A stretch of DNA of 64,000 nt from Gammaproteobacteria bacterium (GCA_030429735.1 JAUIET010000012.1:62001-126000), one strand, 5' to 3'; shown: positions 52,567 to 62,034, counted from the stretch's first letter. A program made the numbers and translations. Notes: a model not told the origin generated them from the letters alone.

Positions 52567-53712
52567 GTGGACTTTTCCATCAGCGAAGAGCAGCAACAGT
52601 TCCGTGATGCTGTAAGCAAATTTGCGAAAAACGAATTGAACAATAACGTGGTAGAACGCGACCATGAGGAAGTGTTTGATTGGCAAGGATGGAACAAGTG
52701 CGGTGAATTTGGTTTGTTGGGCTTGCCCGTTCCAGAACAATACGGTGGCCAGAACGCTGACATTGTAACCTGTGTGCTGGCCATGCAGAGCCTCGGTTCT
52801 GCCTGCGAGGATGCTGGGTTGCTGTTTGCGCTCAATTCGCACATATGGACCTGCTGTATTCCTATTTTGCAATTTGGCTCAGAAGAGCAAAAACAAAACT
52901 ACCTGCCCGCCTTGAGCAGCGGCTCGAAAATTGGCGGCCACGCAATGACCGAACCGAATGCAGGCTCGGACGCGTATGCCATTACAACTACAGCGGTGAA
53001 AGACGGAGAATACTATGTGCTGAATGGCACCAAGGTCTTTACGTCGAATGCACCTATAGCCGATGTGTTACTGATTTTTGCCTCGACGGATAAGGACAAA
53101 GGCTTTGCAGGAATCTCAGCTTTTCTTGTAGACACCGAACGAGAGGGGATCAGTGTCGGAAAACCTCTGGCGAAAACCGGTTTAAGAACATCGCCCACCG
53201 GTGAGGTGGTTCTTGAGAACTGCCGGGTACCTGTCAGTAGCCGATTGGGGGCCGAAGGTGCTGGTTCCGCCATCTTTAATGCAGAAATGGAGTGGGAACG
53301 CAGTTGTCTGTTCGCTTCGCATTTGGGATCGATGGAGCGGCAGTTGGAAGAGTGCGTACAGTACGCGAAAGATAGACAGCAGTTCGGTAAGTCTATTGGT
53401 GAGTTTCAGGCAATCTCCAGCAAAATCGCCGATATGAAAGTACGCATTGAACTCGCCCAATTGATTTTGTACAAAGTGGCATGGATGAAGGGTAACGGCA
53501 AACGTGCGCAGCTTGAATCTGCAATTGCGAAACTGTTTACCAGCGAAAGTTACGTGCAATCCAGTCTTGACGCGGTGCAGATACACGGCGGTTACGGGTG
53601 CATGCGCGAGTTCGGTGTAGAGCGTAACCTCAGGGATTCTCTTGCCTCACGAGTGTATTCCGGTACGTCCGAGATTCAGCGTAACACCATAGCCAGCTGG
53701 TTAGGGATCTAG
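52567..53712 (+). CDS. Acyl-CoA dehydrogenase-like flavoprotein
   Basis: The 381-residue protein has the full FAD-dependent dehydrogenase fold: MTEPNAGSDAYAI, the FTSNAPIADV region, SGTSEIQRNTIASWLG and QIHGGYGCMREF. The catalytic Glu position of medium-chain enzymes (YEGT) is occupied by Ser (YSGTSE), so its base must lie elsewhere or the reaction differs. The GTG at 52567 follows GGAGG by seven bases; the TTG at 52561 is too close. In pyrrole and anatoxin pathways such proteins oxidise a carrier-bound amino acid, and the neighbours here match that set. Confidence 0.87.
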   Translation: MDFSISEEQQQFRDAVSKFAKNELNNNVVERDHEEVFDWQGWNKCGEFGLLGLPVPEQYGGQNADIVTCVLAMQSLGSACEDAGLLFALNSHIWTCCIPILQFGSEEQKQNYLPALSSGSKIGGHAMTEPNAGSDAYAITTTAVKDGEYYVLNGTKVFTSNAPIADVLLIFASTDKDKGFAGISAFLVDTEREGISVGKPLAKTGLRTSPTGEVVLENCRVPVSSRLGAEGAGSAIFNAEMEWERSCLFASHLGSMERQLEECVQYAKDRQQFGKSIGEFQAISSKIADMKVRIELAQLILYKVAWMKGNGKRAQLESAIAKLFTSESYVQSSLDAVQIHGGYGCMREFGVERNLRDSLASRVYSGTSEIQRNTIASWLGI

Positions 53713-53724
53713 GCAAAGATTCCA

Positions 53725-55320
53725 ATGCGCACTTACCTGTTACAGCATTTGCTGCTGCACAATGCTGATACGCGTCCTGACAAAACGGCTTTGGTCAGTG
53801 GTAAGGAAGAGATCAGCTACAAAGCGCTGAATGAGCGCAGCAGCCAGCTCGCCAATGCATTGGTGGCGCTTGGCGTAAAAGCCGGGGACCGCGTTGGAAT
53901 ACACCTGGCGCATTCGGTTAACTCGGTCATTGCCCTGTTTGGAATTCTAAAAGCGTCAGCGGTGTATGTGCCGATTGATCCCTTATCACCCATCGAGCGC
54001 ACTCGGCATATTATACAGAATTGCTCGGTGCGCATTATGATCAGCTCATCTGATATTGCTTCAAAAGCAATACCTGATCTGGGGGCAGAAACGTTACTGT
54101 GTGAGCTGCTGCTAACCGACAAAAACTGTGATGAGATAATAAGCGAGGTGTTCACTGGTCGCGTGCATGCCCTGGAAGAGATCTGGCATACGGAAAGCGG
54201 GGTTGGGCCAGAATCATTAATCAGCGACGGTCATCCAGCGTACATTCTTCATACCTCTGGTTCCACTGGCGTACCAAAAGGCGTGGTGGTTTCGCATCAA
54301 AACTCCTTAAGTTTTATCGATATGGCCGCGGACTATTTCGGCCTCAATGAAGCCGATCGCGTTGGTAGTCTCGCACCATTGCATTTCGATTTGTCAGTAT
54401 TTGATATTCTGGCAACGTTCAAAAACGGCGGCACAGTTGTGATTGTACCCAAGCGCTATTCGGTGTTTCCAAAAGAACTGGCCAGATACATTTCTGAACA
54501 AAAGATCACTGTCTGGAATTCTGTTGCGTCGGTGATTGCATTGCTTGCTGAGAACGGTAAGTTGGCAGACTTTGATTTCGATGCTGTGAGACTGGTACAT
54601 TTCAGTGGCGAAGTGCTTTCAACTCGACATTTAAAAGTGGCCATGCAAGCTATGCCGCAAGCCAAATTCGTAAATATATATGGGCAAACCGAAGCCAACT
54701 CAACCATGTGCTACCCGATAACCCGCGTGCCCGATTCGCCTTCTGAGAAAACGCCAATTGGCAATGCCATGCCCGGCTGCGAAGTGTTTGCTTTGAACTC
54801 GAATGCTCAGGAAATAGAATCAGAGGGCGAAGAAGGTGAGTTGTACGTTAAGAGCTCTACTATCGCATTGGGATATTGGAATGATGCGCCATTGACCGCA
54901 GAAAAGTTCGTTGATGATCCAAGAGAACGAATTGCCCATGGGCGAGTGTATAAAACCGGCGATCTGGTCACCCTTAACTCGAAGGGCGAATACCTCATGC
55001 TGGGGCGAAAAGACAGCCTGATCAAAAGCCGTGGCTACCGAATCGATCTAGGTGAAATTGAATCTGTGCTATACCAATGCGCCGCCGTTGAAGTGGCTGC
55101 CGCGATTGCTGTACCCCACGAGCTTATTGGCAATGAAATATTAGTCTTTCTGCGTCTTAAAGACTCTGGTGTTTCAGTGGAGGAAATATTCAGGCATTGT
55201 GCTGCGCACCTTCCTGAATATATGTTGCCGAAAGCCATCGAATTGCTTGACGAGTTGCCTTATACATCAACCGGCAAGATCGACAAGAGAGCACTCGGTG
55301 AACGAGTCTCAATACACTGA
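53725..55320 (+). CDS. Stand-alone amino-acid adenylation domain
   Basis: The 531-residue protein activates an amino (or similar) acid as an adenylate for loading on a carrier. Motifs: LHTSGSTGVPKGVVVSH (A3), HFDLSVFD (A4), NIYGQTEANSTM (A5), YKTGDLV (A7), GRKDSLIKSRGYRIDLGEIE (A8) and STGKIDK (A10 Lys). It is close in design to prolyl-AMP ligases and DltA-like enzymes and has no attached condensation or carrier domain. Pocket residues read by eye (D, L, F, N, H, S, I, S, T) do not match a code I can name. It is 12 bp after the dehydrogenase gene. Confidence 0.87.
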   Translation: MRTYLLQHLLLHNADTRPDKTALVSGKEEISYKALNERSSQLANALVALGVKAGDRVGIHLAHSVNSVIALFGILKASAVYVPIDPLSPIERTRHIIQNCSVRIMISSSDIASKAIPDLGAETLLCELLLTDKNCDEIISEVFTGRVHALEEIWHTESGVGPESLISDGHPAYILHTSGSTGVPKGVVVSHQNSLSFIDMAADYFGLNEADRVGSLAPLHFDLSVFDILATFKNGGTVVIVPKRYSVFPKELARYISEQKITVWNSVASVIALLAENGKLADFDFDAVRLVHFSGEVLSTRHLKVAMQAMPQAKFVNIYGQTEANSTMCYPITRVPDSPSEKTPIGNAMPGCEVFALNSNAQEIESEGEEGELYVKSSTIALGYWNDAPLTAEKFVDDPRERIAHGRVYKTGDLVTLNSKGEYLMLGRKDSLIKSRGYRIDLGEIESVLYQCAAVEVAAAIAVPHELIGNEILVFLRLKDSGVSVEEIFRHCAAHLPEYMLPKAIELLDELPYTSTGKIDKRALGERVSIH

Positions 55321-56040
55321 CGGCTTGTTTGTACTGAAGTTGTGTTTTTCCTGGCCCGCAATCGGTGGGCAGAACACGCTAATACACACGGATCTATCGT
55401 GAACAACCATGCGATGTTGGTCGTGATTATCCATTACAAACATGGTTGCGTTGTTGTTACCGGTCAGAATTGGGTGTGAATCGTCTTCCCAGACGTATTC
55501 ACCGCTGCCACTCAGGTAGTAGCATGCCTCCAGGTGGTTTGTATATTGGATATGCGAATCTGTGTTTGAGTTACCAATGGTGTAACAGAATGCAAAGCCC
55601 AGGCTGTCACGCTCGAGCAGGTAGCGTTGGCTAAGCCCATTGCCCCACGCAACAGAGCGCTCGGTTTCCTCAATCTCGTCTAGGGTGCGAACCACAATGC
55701 CCTCATAGCTGGCACCTATGCAGGCGACAAGCAGCAGTCTGCTGACAGATTGTGCAGTCACTGTGCATTCGGTGCTGGAAGAAAATCCAATCAGCCTGTT
55801 GCTGCTCATTTGCACTGTGTGCTGGCTAAGGGCAGCTAACTGAGAGCCCGAGCAGGTAAACAAGGCAGCCGTGTATTGTGATTCGCAGAGCAAGTCCTGA
55901 ACCGAAAATTCGGAATTTGGTTCCATATCAATATCCAACAGGCGAACACCCATACCATCATCAAGCTTGACCATTTCTCGCACAGTAACATCGTTACTGA
56001 CTGAGGAAGGTGTTTCCTGATGCCGCGTTCTGACTATCAC
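55309..56040 (-). CDS. Tandem ectoine-synthase-like cupin
   Basis: Residues 115-243 form a full EctC-like domain: VVRTLDEIEETERSVAWGNG, IQYTNHLEACYYLSGSGEY, DNHDQHR and CPPIAGQE. The Glu171 and His209 positions match the iron ligands Glu57 and His93 of EctC, but the third ligand, Tyr85, is Phe201 here. Residues 1-112 look like a decayed second copy: the start MIVRT, DDGMGVRLLDIDMEPNSEF and a final RLLLVACIGA align with EctC segments. No ectA or ectB is nearby, so this is not an ectoine operon. It is convergent with the adenylation gene and overlaps its stop by 12 bp. A cyclase or hydrolyase role in the cluster is inferred. Confidence 0.8.
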   Translation of the reverse strand: MIVRTRHQETPSSVSNDVTVREMVKLDDGMGVRLLDIDMEPNSEFSVQDLLCESQYTAALFTCSGSQLAALSQHTVQMSSNRLIGFSSSTECTVTAQSVSRLLLVACIGASYEGIVVRTLDEIEETERSVAWGNGLSQRYLLERDSLGFAFCYTIGNSNTDSHIQYTNHLEACYYLSGSGEYVWEDDSHPILTGNNNATMFVMDNHDQHRMVVHDRSVCISVFCPPIAGQEKHNFSTNKPSVY

Positions 56041-56269
56041 TGATGTGCTCCTGAATGTTCTTATTTCAGATTAGTTCACGGCGTTTCACTTGTCGAAAAC
56101 CTCAAAACTGTACTTTTTGCGTTCAGCTTCCTATGCCCAACTTAAGTACGTGAGTGCTGGACGCATTTCGGTCGGGTTCCTTCTATTTTGTTGGCTACAC
56201 TTTAAAGAAGGTAAAGAAGCGTGAAATAAGCATTCTTGCGCTGTTTCAACATTCAGGGTGCACGGGTTT

Positions 56270-58033
56270 ATGGCAATCAAAAACTACATCGGCTTGGCTT
56301 GCACAGGTCACGATAACGCATTGGCAATAGTCGATTCCAAAGGCAAGGTGGTCTTTGCCGAGGCAACAGAACGCTATCTGCAGAACAAGCGTGCCATTGG
56401 GGCACTGCCAGATGACCTGGTTCGCATCGGCATGCTGATTGATGAATACTGCGAGCCTAAAGCCGACATTGTGGTGAGTAAATCCTGGAGTAGCGACGCA
56501 GTTGCGATACTGGACACAGAGTATCAGGAGATGGGTGAGTATCTGGACGTAATGGCCGGGCGCAAGGCCTCTCCGGCAGCTCAGTTCATGATTCACAGAT
56601 TACAGGATTACCGGCATATCCTCGACTTCTTTAAATCGAATGTCGTGCAATCTGGCATGCACATTCAGCATGTATTGGGCACCGGCTTTGGTGTGCGTGA
56701 AAAACGCAATATTGAACTTAGACAATACAATCATCACCTGACCCACGCTGCAACAGCGGCCTATACCAGCCCGTATGAAGAAGCAGCTGTTGCGGTGATT
56801 GATGGTTTTGGCGAAGGCACCAGCTGTTCCTTCTATAAATATGAGAACGGCAACATCATTGATGTGGAAACACCGCGAGGCAATATGAAGTGGAGTCTGG
56901 GGTCCTTGTATGTGAACCTGACAGGTTTATGTGGCTTTGAGCATTGGAAAGGCGAAGAGTGGAAGGTAATGGGCTTGGCGCCTTACGGTAAACTCAATGA
57001 AGAAATTCATGCCTTGCTGCATCGCTATATTAAAATCGATGGCTTGCAGATCGTGTGCCCGCCCGACAGTACAGCGGCATTGGTCGAATTGTATGAACGC
57101 TTTTCGATACAAGCTGGGCAACATCCATTGGAGGTAGCTGATCTGGCGCATACCGGGCAGCAGGTATTTGCAGAACTTGCCGGTGAACTGCTGCAAAATT
57201 TCCACGCCAGAGTAGGTTGCAAGAATCTGGTACTTGGTGGAGGCTGCGGCCTTAATTCATCATGGAATGGGCAGATTGTCGACAATACTGACTTTGAATC
57301 TTTGCATGTGTATTCTGCACCCGCTGACGACGGCAACGCCATGGGTGCAGCATTGCTGGCCTACTATGAAGATCAACCCGCGAAGGCGGCACCTGCAGTT
57401 TCACATACTCCTTACCTTGGTTCTACGGTTGTGGGTGAGTCTCTTGAAAACCTGAAACGCTTCAGTCGTCACCCGAATATGCGAAGTGGTTTGAGTCGCT
57501 CTGAAGTCACTCAGGCTACGGCAAAACTGTTGTCTGAGGGAAAGATTGTTGGCTGGGTACAAGGCAGGGCAGAATTTGGCCCACGCTCTCTCGGAAATCG
57601 TTCGATTCTGGCAGACCCGCGGCAGGCAGACATGAAAGACAAGATTAACGCGGGCGTAAAGTTTCGCGAAGAATTCCGACCGTTTGCACCGTCCATTCTG
57701 CACGAATACGGTGAAGAGTATTTCGAGAACTATCAATTCACGCCCTATATGGAGCGCACGCTGAATTTCCGACCTGAAATGTACGATAAGCCACCGGCAG
57801 TGGTGCACGAAAACGGCAGTGGCCGTCTGCAATCGGTGACCAAAGAGCTGAACCCGATGTATCACGAGTTAATCTCTGAGTTTCACAAGTTGACGGGTGT
57901 GCCGATTGTGTTAAACACCAGCTTTAACATAATGGGCAAACCGATTATCCACTCGGTAGAAGATGCGGTTTCGGTTTTTTACACGACGGGACTGGATGTG
58001 TTGGTTATTGAAGATGTGATTATTGAGAAGTAG
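56270..58033 (+). CDS. NodU/CmcH-family carbamoyltransferase
   Basis: These enzymes make carbamoyl-AMP from carbamoyl phosphate and ATP and pass the carbamoyl group to a hydroxyl (NodU, TobZ, cephalosporin CmcH). The 587-residue protein has the Kae1-like domain (NYIGLACTGHDNALAIVD; HHLTHAATAAYTSPYEEAAV; VIDGFGEGTS; LVLGGGCGLNSSWN) and the YrdC-like C-terminal domain (GWVQGRAEFGPRSLGNRSIL; PFAPSI; NTSFNIMGKPI). ATG 56270 was preferred over GTG 56258. It is divergent from the EctC-like gene and likely tailors the same product. Confidence 0.92.
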   Translation: MAIKNYIGLACTGHDNALAIVDSKGKVVFAEATERYLQNKRAIGALPDDLVRIGMLIDEYCEPKADIVVSKSWSSDAVAILDTEYQEMGEYLDVMAGRKASPAAQFMIHRLQDYRHILDFFKSNVVQSGMHIQHVLGTGFGVREKRNIELRQYNHHLTHAATAAYTSPYEEAAVAVIDGFGEGTSCSFYKYENGNIIDVETPRGNMKWSLGSLYVNLTGLCGFEHWKGEEWKVMGLAPYGKLNEEIHALLHRYIKIDGLQIVCPPDSTAALVELYERFSIQAGQHPLEVADLAHTGQQVFAELAGELLQNFHARVGCKNLVLGGGCGLNSSWNGQIVDNTDFESLHVYSAPADDGNAMGAALLAYYEDQPAKAAPAVSHTPYLGSTVVGESLENLKRFSRHPNMRSGLSRSEVTQATAKLLSEGKIVGWVQGRAEFGPRSLGNRSILADPRQADMKDKINAGVKFREEFRPFAPSILHEYGEEYFENYQFTPYMERTLNFRPEMYDKPPAVVHENGSGRLQSVTKELNPMYHELISEFHKLTGVPIVLNTSFNIMGKPIIHSVEDAVSVFYTTGLDVLVIEDVIIEK

Positions 58034-58067
58034 GGCTTCATCAGAGCCTTATGTAAGTGCCAAGTCC

Positions 58068-58178
58068 GGTGCTGGACCGAGTGCAAGTTTTCGGGACACG
58101 CCGTGAACCCATCCATGGGGCTTGTGTTCGGGGTCCCTCCCTCACACAGTCCCGAAAACTTGCACTCGATCCAGCACC
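58068..58178. repeat. Palindromic element 1 (long hairpin with conserved loop core)
   Basis: The arms 58068-58097 and 58149-58178 are complementary at 29 of 30 positions. The loop holds a core at 58095-58124 that recurs in inverted orientation at 58270-58300, inside the next hairpin, whose stem differs. It lies just after the carbamoyltransferase stop and may act as a terminator or REP-like element. Confidence 0.75.
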
Positions 58179-58215
58179 TTCGTGCCACCAACCACAATTG
58201 AGCCATTGCTGCTGA

Positions 58216-58327
58216 GGTGAGAGCGTGAATATCGGCTAGCAAGACTGTTTGAGACAGGATGTCGAAAATCAAGCCCCCATGGATGGGTTTACGGCGTGTC
58301 TTGCGAGCCGATATTCATGTTCTCACC
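58216..58327. repeat. Palindromic element 2 (long hairpin with conserved loop core)
   Basis: The arms 58216-58245 and 58298-58327 match at 27 of 30 positions. The stem sequence is unrelated to that of element 1. The loop core (58270-58300) is the reverse complement of the core in element 1, with one substitution and one length difference. It fills the gap before the DUF2235 gene. Confidence 0.75.
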
Positions 58328-58444
58328 GGTCTTGAATTTCACATCAATCTCCATTTTATACTGCCAAGCGCTATCTAATATTCGTTAGAGCCTGACAAGC
58401 AGCGATGGTATTATAGGTAGAATGTAAACCTCGCAGGTCACCCC

Positions 58445-59605
58445 GTGCCCATTCGCAAAACACCGCGTAAGTTAGTCATACTGTGTGATGGTACGGGCAA
58501 TCAGATTGACAGTCGCCAGTCTAATGTTCTTCGCCTCTATAAGTTGCTCAAGAAAAACAAAGACCAGCGGGTTTTCTATGACCCCGGTATTGGGGCGATC
58601 AGCAGCACTGAAGACTGGGCGCGCTGGAAGGCCAATACTGAAAGCGTATTGTCACTGGTGACTGGCTATGGTTTGGATCGCAATGTTCTAACTGCATACC
58701 AATTCCTGTCGAAAGCCTATGTGAGCGGCGACGAGATCTATATGTTTGGCTACAGCCGAGGGGCCTATACGGTCCGGGTGCTTGCTGGATTTATCAATGC
58801 TGTTGGCATTCTGCATCCTGATCAACAGCACCTTACCGAATACGCGTTCAAAGCCTACAAGCAAATTTCAGAAGACGGGCAGTTTGATTCGGTCCGGCAA
58901 TTTGAGCGCATACTGCGTCCGCAGCGACCAGTCATTCGCTTTCTTGGCTTGTGGGATACGGTGAGTAGCATATTGGTGCCGCGCAGTGATCGCTTCTACT
59001 TGCCAGCGCGTCGCCAGCTTGCCTATACCGAACGAAATCCGAGCGTGCAGACCGTGTGCCATGCGGTGGCTATAGACGAGCAGCGCCGGATGTTTCGCCC
59101 GTATTTATGGCGTGAAGGCGAAGAGTTCTGGAGCGGGCCGTTTCGGCCGAAAGATCCTGACAAGATATCTGCCCAAGAGCTGAAACAGGTTTGGTTTCCC
59201 GGCGTGCATTCTGACGTAGGCGGCGGGTACCCCGATGATGAAAGTGGTCTGTCTTTGTTATCGCTGGAATGGATGATCGAGCAGCTTGCGGATCATTTAG
59301 CTGTCAATCAGCACGCGGTACGCAAGATAGTTACTGCTTCAGACCCAGCGGCCATCATGCACGATTCCATGTCCTTACCCTGGGCCATGCTTGAGTATCT
59401 TCCGAAATCTGTTCGCAACCGAGAGCAGTCGCATCTTCGCTCCATTCTTGGATGCTATGTGCCGGCCCGGGAATTGCGGCGCTTACCGCCTGATGCTGAG
59501 TTGCATTGGAGTGTGGAGGAGCGCATAAAAGCTATTGCACACTACAGACCCAAGAACCTGACAGGGTATAATCTGCCCAACAACAACAATGATGAGACTA
59601 CATGA
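58445..59605 (+). CDS. DUF2235 alpha/beta hydrolase (putative phospholipase)
   Basis: The 386-residue protein has the DUF2235 features: the start [29 protein letters not shown], the nucleophile elbow [16 protein letters not shown] (Ser), LGLWDTVSS and the His in [13 protein letters not shown]. Relatives include Tle1-type type VI secretion phospholipases, but no secretion genes are near and no signal peptide is seen. The start is GTG 58445. pyrF overlaps its stop by four bases. Confidence 0.85.
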   Translation: MPIRKTPRKLVILCDGTGNQIDSRQSNVLRLYKLLKKNKDQRVFYDPGIGAISSTEDWARWKANTESVLSLVTGYGLDRNVLTAYQFLSKAYVSGDEIYMFGYSRGAYTVRVLAGFINAVGILHPDQQHLTEYAFKAYKQISEDGQFDSVRQFERILRPQRPVIRFLGLWDTVSSILVPRSDRFYLPARRQLAYTERNPSVQTVCHAVAIDEQRRMFRPYLWREGEEFWSGPFRPKDPDKISAQELKQVWFPGVHSDVGGGYPDDESGLSLLSLEWMIEQLADHLAVNQHAVRKIVTASDPAAIMHDSMSLPWAMLEYLPKSVRNREQSHLRSILGCYVPARELRRLPPDAELHWSVEERIKAIAHYRPKNLTGYNLPNNNNDETT

Positions 59606-60420
59606 GCTTTATCCGCACTCTTTCCAAACGCTGGGAACAAAGTAACTCCCTGCTCTGTGTTGGACTTGACCCCGACACTGCGCGATTTCCTGAATCTATT
59701 GCGGCTACCGAAAATCCCTTATTTGAATTCAACAAAGCGATAGTGGATGCCACGCACGATTTGGTCTGCGCCTACAAACCGCAGATATCATACTTTGCAG
59801 CGGAGCGCGCTGAAGACCAGCTATTGCAGACCATCGAATACATTCATCGTGAATACCCGGGTATCCCCGTCATTCTGGATGCAAAGCGAGGCGACATTGG
59901 CTCAACAGCGAGCAGGTATGCAGTGGAGGCCTTTGAGCGATACGGCGCGGATGCGGTTACCGTCAACCCGTATATGGGCTTCGATGCGATTCAACCGTTT
60001 ACCCAGTATACCGATCGTGGCGTTATTGTTTTGTGTCGAACTTCCAATGCAGGGGCAAGCGATTTTCAGGACCTGTTGATTGACGGTGAGCCTTTGTATC
60101 AACACGTGGCGCAGAAAGTGAGTACTGAATGGAATACGCACGACAACTGCTTATTGGTAGTTGGCGCCACTTGGCCTGAGCAAATGGCTAAGGTTCGTAG
60201 CATAGTCGGCGACATGCCATTGCTGGTGCCAGGCGTTGGTGCGCAGGGCGGTGATGTGAAGACTATGCTGGAAGCGGGTCAAACCGCAAACGGTTCGGGC
60301 TTGATTGTGAATTCGTCGCGCGGCGTGTTGTACGCCAGCGAGGGCGAGGACTTTCAGCGCGCGGCACGTGCGGTAGCAATGAGTTTGCGCGACGAAATCA
60401 ATTCTCATCGAAGAAGCTGA
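59602..60420 (+). CDS. pyrF: Orotidine 5'-phosphate decarboxylase (long form)
   Basis: PyrF makes UMP from OMP, the last step of de novo pyrimidine synthesis. The 272-residue product is of the long (type 2) subfamily. The catalytic segment is [18 protein letters not shown], with the Lys/Asp network, and phosphate binding is near [11 protein letters not shown]. It overlaps DUF2235 by four bases (ATGA). Confidence 0.95.
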   Translation: MSFIRTLSKRWEQSNSLLCVGLDPDTARFPESIAATENPLFEFNKAIVDATHDLVCAYKPQISYFAAERAEDQLLQTIEYIHREYPGIPVILDAKRGDIGSTASRYAVEAFERYGADAVTVNPYMGFDAIQPFTQYTDRGVIVLCRTSNAGASDFQDLLIDGEPLYQHVAQKVSTEWNTHDNCLLVVGATWPEQMAKVRSIVGDMPLLVPGVGAQGGDVKTMLEAGQTANGSGLIVNSSRGVLYASEGEDFQRAARAVAMSLRDEINSHRRS

Positions 60421-60427
60421 CAAGCGC

Positions 60428-61036
60428 ATGGCAGGCTTGTTCAACGAACAAACCGATGCGCGACTGCCAATTGATGATGCGCACCTTGAGTTGTTTGAAG
60501 ATTTCGATTGTGGCGTTGACGCAAATGTCTTAATGAACCGCCTGATCGATAAGGTGGATTGGCGCGAAGAATCCATCACTCTGTTTGGCAAAACCCACTT
60601 ACAGCCTCGATTGTTTGCCTGGTATGGCGATGAGCAGGCCAGTTATCAGTACTCAGGTCTAGCGCTGGAGCCACTGGCGTGGATTGACGAGCTGAGTGAT
60701 ATTAAAAGGCGCGTCTCAGAACACTGCGGTGCGGAGTTCAATAGCGTATTACTCAATTACTATCGGAATCATCGCGACAGTATGGGTATGCATTCGGACG
60801 ACGAAAAAGAACTCGGGCGTGAGCCAATTATTGCTTCGCTTAGTTTTGGCGCAACTCGGGTATTCAAGCTAAAGCACAAACGTCGTATAGATCTAAAGCC
60901 ACTTCGAATTCCGCTGAGTAACTCCACGTTGCTGGTCATGAGAGGCAAAACTCAGCAATATTGGAAACACGGTATCGATAAGCTAAGCGCCCCATGCGGG
61001 CCCAGATTGAATTTAACTTTTCGCCAAATAGTTTAA
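60428..61036 (+). CDS. AlkB-type Fe(II)/2-oxoglutarate dioxygenase (DNA repair)
   Basis: The 202-residue protein is of the DNA-dealkylating AlkB class, closer in size and motif to ALKBH2/3. It has FAWYGDEQASYQYSG, LLNYYRNHRDSMGMHSDDE (His and Asp iron ligands), LSFGATRVF, the distal His in YWKHGIDK, and the Arg residues in RLNLTFRQI for 2-oxoglutarate. It should remove alkyl groups such as 1-methyladenine. This is not the membrane AlkB at 27284. It is 7 bp after pyrF. Confidence 0.88.
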   Translation: MAGLFNEQTDARLPIDDAHLELFEDFDCGVDANVLMNRLIDKVDWREESITLFGKTHLQPRLFAWYGDEQASYQYSGLALEPLAWIDELSDIKRRVSEHCGAEFNSVLLNYYRNHRDSMGMHSDDEKELGREPIIASLSFGATRVFKLKHKRRIDLKPLRIPLSNSTLLVMRGKTQQYWKHGIDKLSAPCGPRLNLTFRQIV

Positions 61037-61058
61037 CTTAACGTGAACGAGGCAACCT

Positions 61059-61379
61059 ATGGCTGGACGATATCCAGACAGAATCAAGCAGCTGCCCTTA
61101 TATGACGGTCGGTTCGATGCCTACAAGCTTCAGGCTCAAGGCAGCGATGTGTTGTTTGCTTCCTATCAACCTGGAATGGAAATAGATGAGCACACGCATG
61201 ACACCGATAACTATGGTGTGATCACGCGGGGTGAATTGATTCTTTTCATGGATGGGCGCGAGCAAAAATACGGCGTGGGCGACTGGTATCATGTACCTGC
61301 GCATAAGGAACATGCCGCGCGTTTTGAGGTCGAAACTGATGAAGTGGAGTTTTGGTTTCACGAAGATTCCCGGGAGTAA
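61059..61379 (+). CDS. Small cupin protein
   Basis: The 106-residue single-domain cupin has the two motifs MEIDEHTHDTDNYGVITRGE (His, His, Glu) and DWYHVPAHKEHAARFE (His). A metal site is likely. It has no recognised function. It lies 4 bp before the lepB-type gene, so the two may be co-transcribed. Confidence 0.85.
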   Translation: MAGRYPDRIKQLPLYDGRFDAYKLQAQGSDVLFASYQPGMEIDEHTHDTDNYGVITRGELILFMDGREQKYGVGDWYHVPAHKEHAARFEVETDEVEFWFHEDSRE

Positions 61380-61383
61380 TGAC

Positions 61384-62034
61384 ATGTTCGGCAAATTATC
61401 AGCAATATGGCGTGAAAATCGGGTTTTCCTGATCTTCTTGCTATCAATGTTTGTGTTCCGTAGCGCTTTTGCTGATTGGAATGAAGTGCCTACCGGTTCC
61501 ATGAAACCCACCATTATAGAAGGCGACCGCTTGCTGGTGAACAAAATGGCCTACGATCTTAGAGTGCCATTTACCCACATCTCACTATTCAAACGGGCAG
61601 ATCCGGCCCGCGGTGATATCGTAATTTTCGATTCCAAATTGGCTGATAAACGACTGGTTAAGCGCGTGATCGGCTTGCCGGGAGATGTGATTGCGATGCG
61701 AAGTAATCGATTGCAAATAAATGGTCAGCAACTTGTGTATCGTGAGGCTAAAACGGGACAACCGTTTGCAGAAGCAGAAGAGGACCTTCTGGGCTTGCAG
61801 CACAAGATCTGGTTTTATCCGAAGGCAACGCAAATGTCATCATTCGACCCCGTAAAAGTACCCGATGACCATTACCTGGTTTTGGGTGACAGTCGTGACA
61901 ATAGCGCCGACTCCAGAGTGATTGGTGTGGTACCGCGTGATGAAATAGTTGGCCGGGCTAAAAAAGTGGTGGTGTCGCTAAACTACGAGAATTATTACAT
62001 CCCGCGCAGGAATCGTTTCTTTCATACTTTGTAA
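61384..62034 (+). CDS. Signal peptidase I (short form)
   Basis: This protease removes signal peptides from exported proteins. The 216-residue product (ATG 61384) has one N-terminal membrane segment (VFLIFLLSMFVFRSAF), catalytic Ser39 in VPTGSMKPTI, the general base Lys93 in KRLVKRVIGLPGD, and the late GDSRDNSADSRVIGVV box. It is shorter than the enterobacterial enzyme and not beside rnc, so it is probably a second, accessory lepB. A start at 61252 lies inside the cupin gene and is rejected. Confidence 0.92.
   Translation: MFGKLSAIWRENRVFLIFLLSMFVFRSAFADWNEVPTGSMKPTIIEGDRLLVNKMAYDLRVPFTHISLFKRADPARGDIVIFDSKLADKRLVKRVIGLPGDVIAMRSNRLQINGQQLVYREAKTGQPFAEAEEDLLGLQHKIWFYPKATQMSSFDPVKVPDDHYLVLGDSRDNSADSRVIGVVPRDEIVGRAKKVVVSLNYENYYIPRRNRFFHTL

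Noticed and set aside
55309-56040. Ectoine biosynthesis operon
   Set aside because: ectA and ectB are absent from the neighbourhood, and the EctC-like protein lacks the Tyr85 iron ligand.
58445-59605. Type VI secretion effector locus
   Set aside because: DUF2235 resembles Tle1, but no VgrG, PAAR or immunity gene lies nearby; the flanking genes are pyrF and tailoring enzymes.
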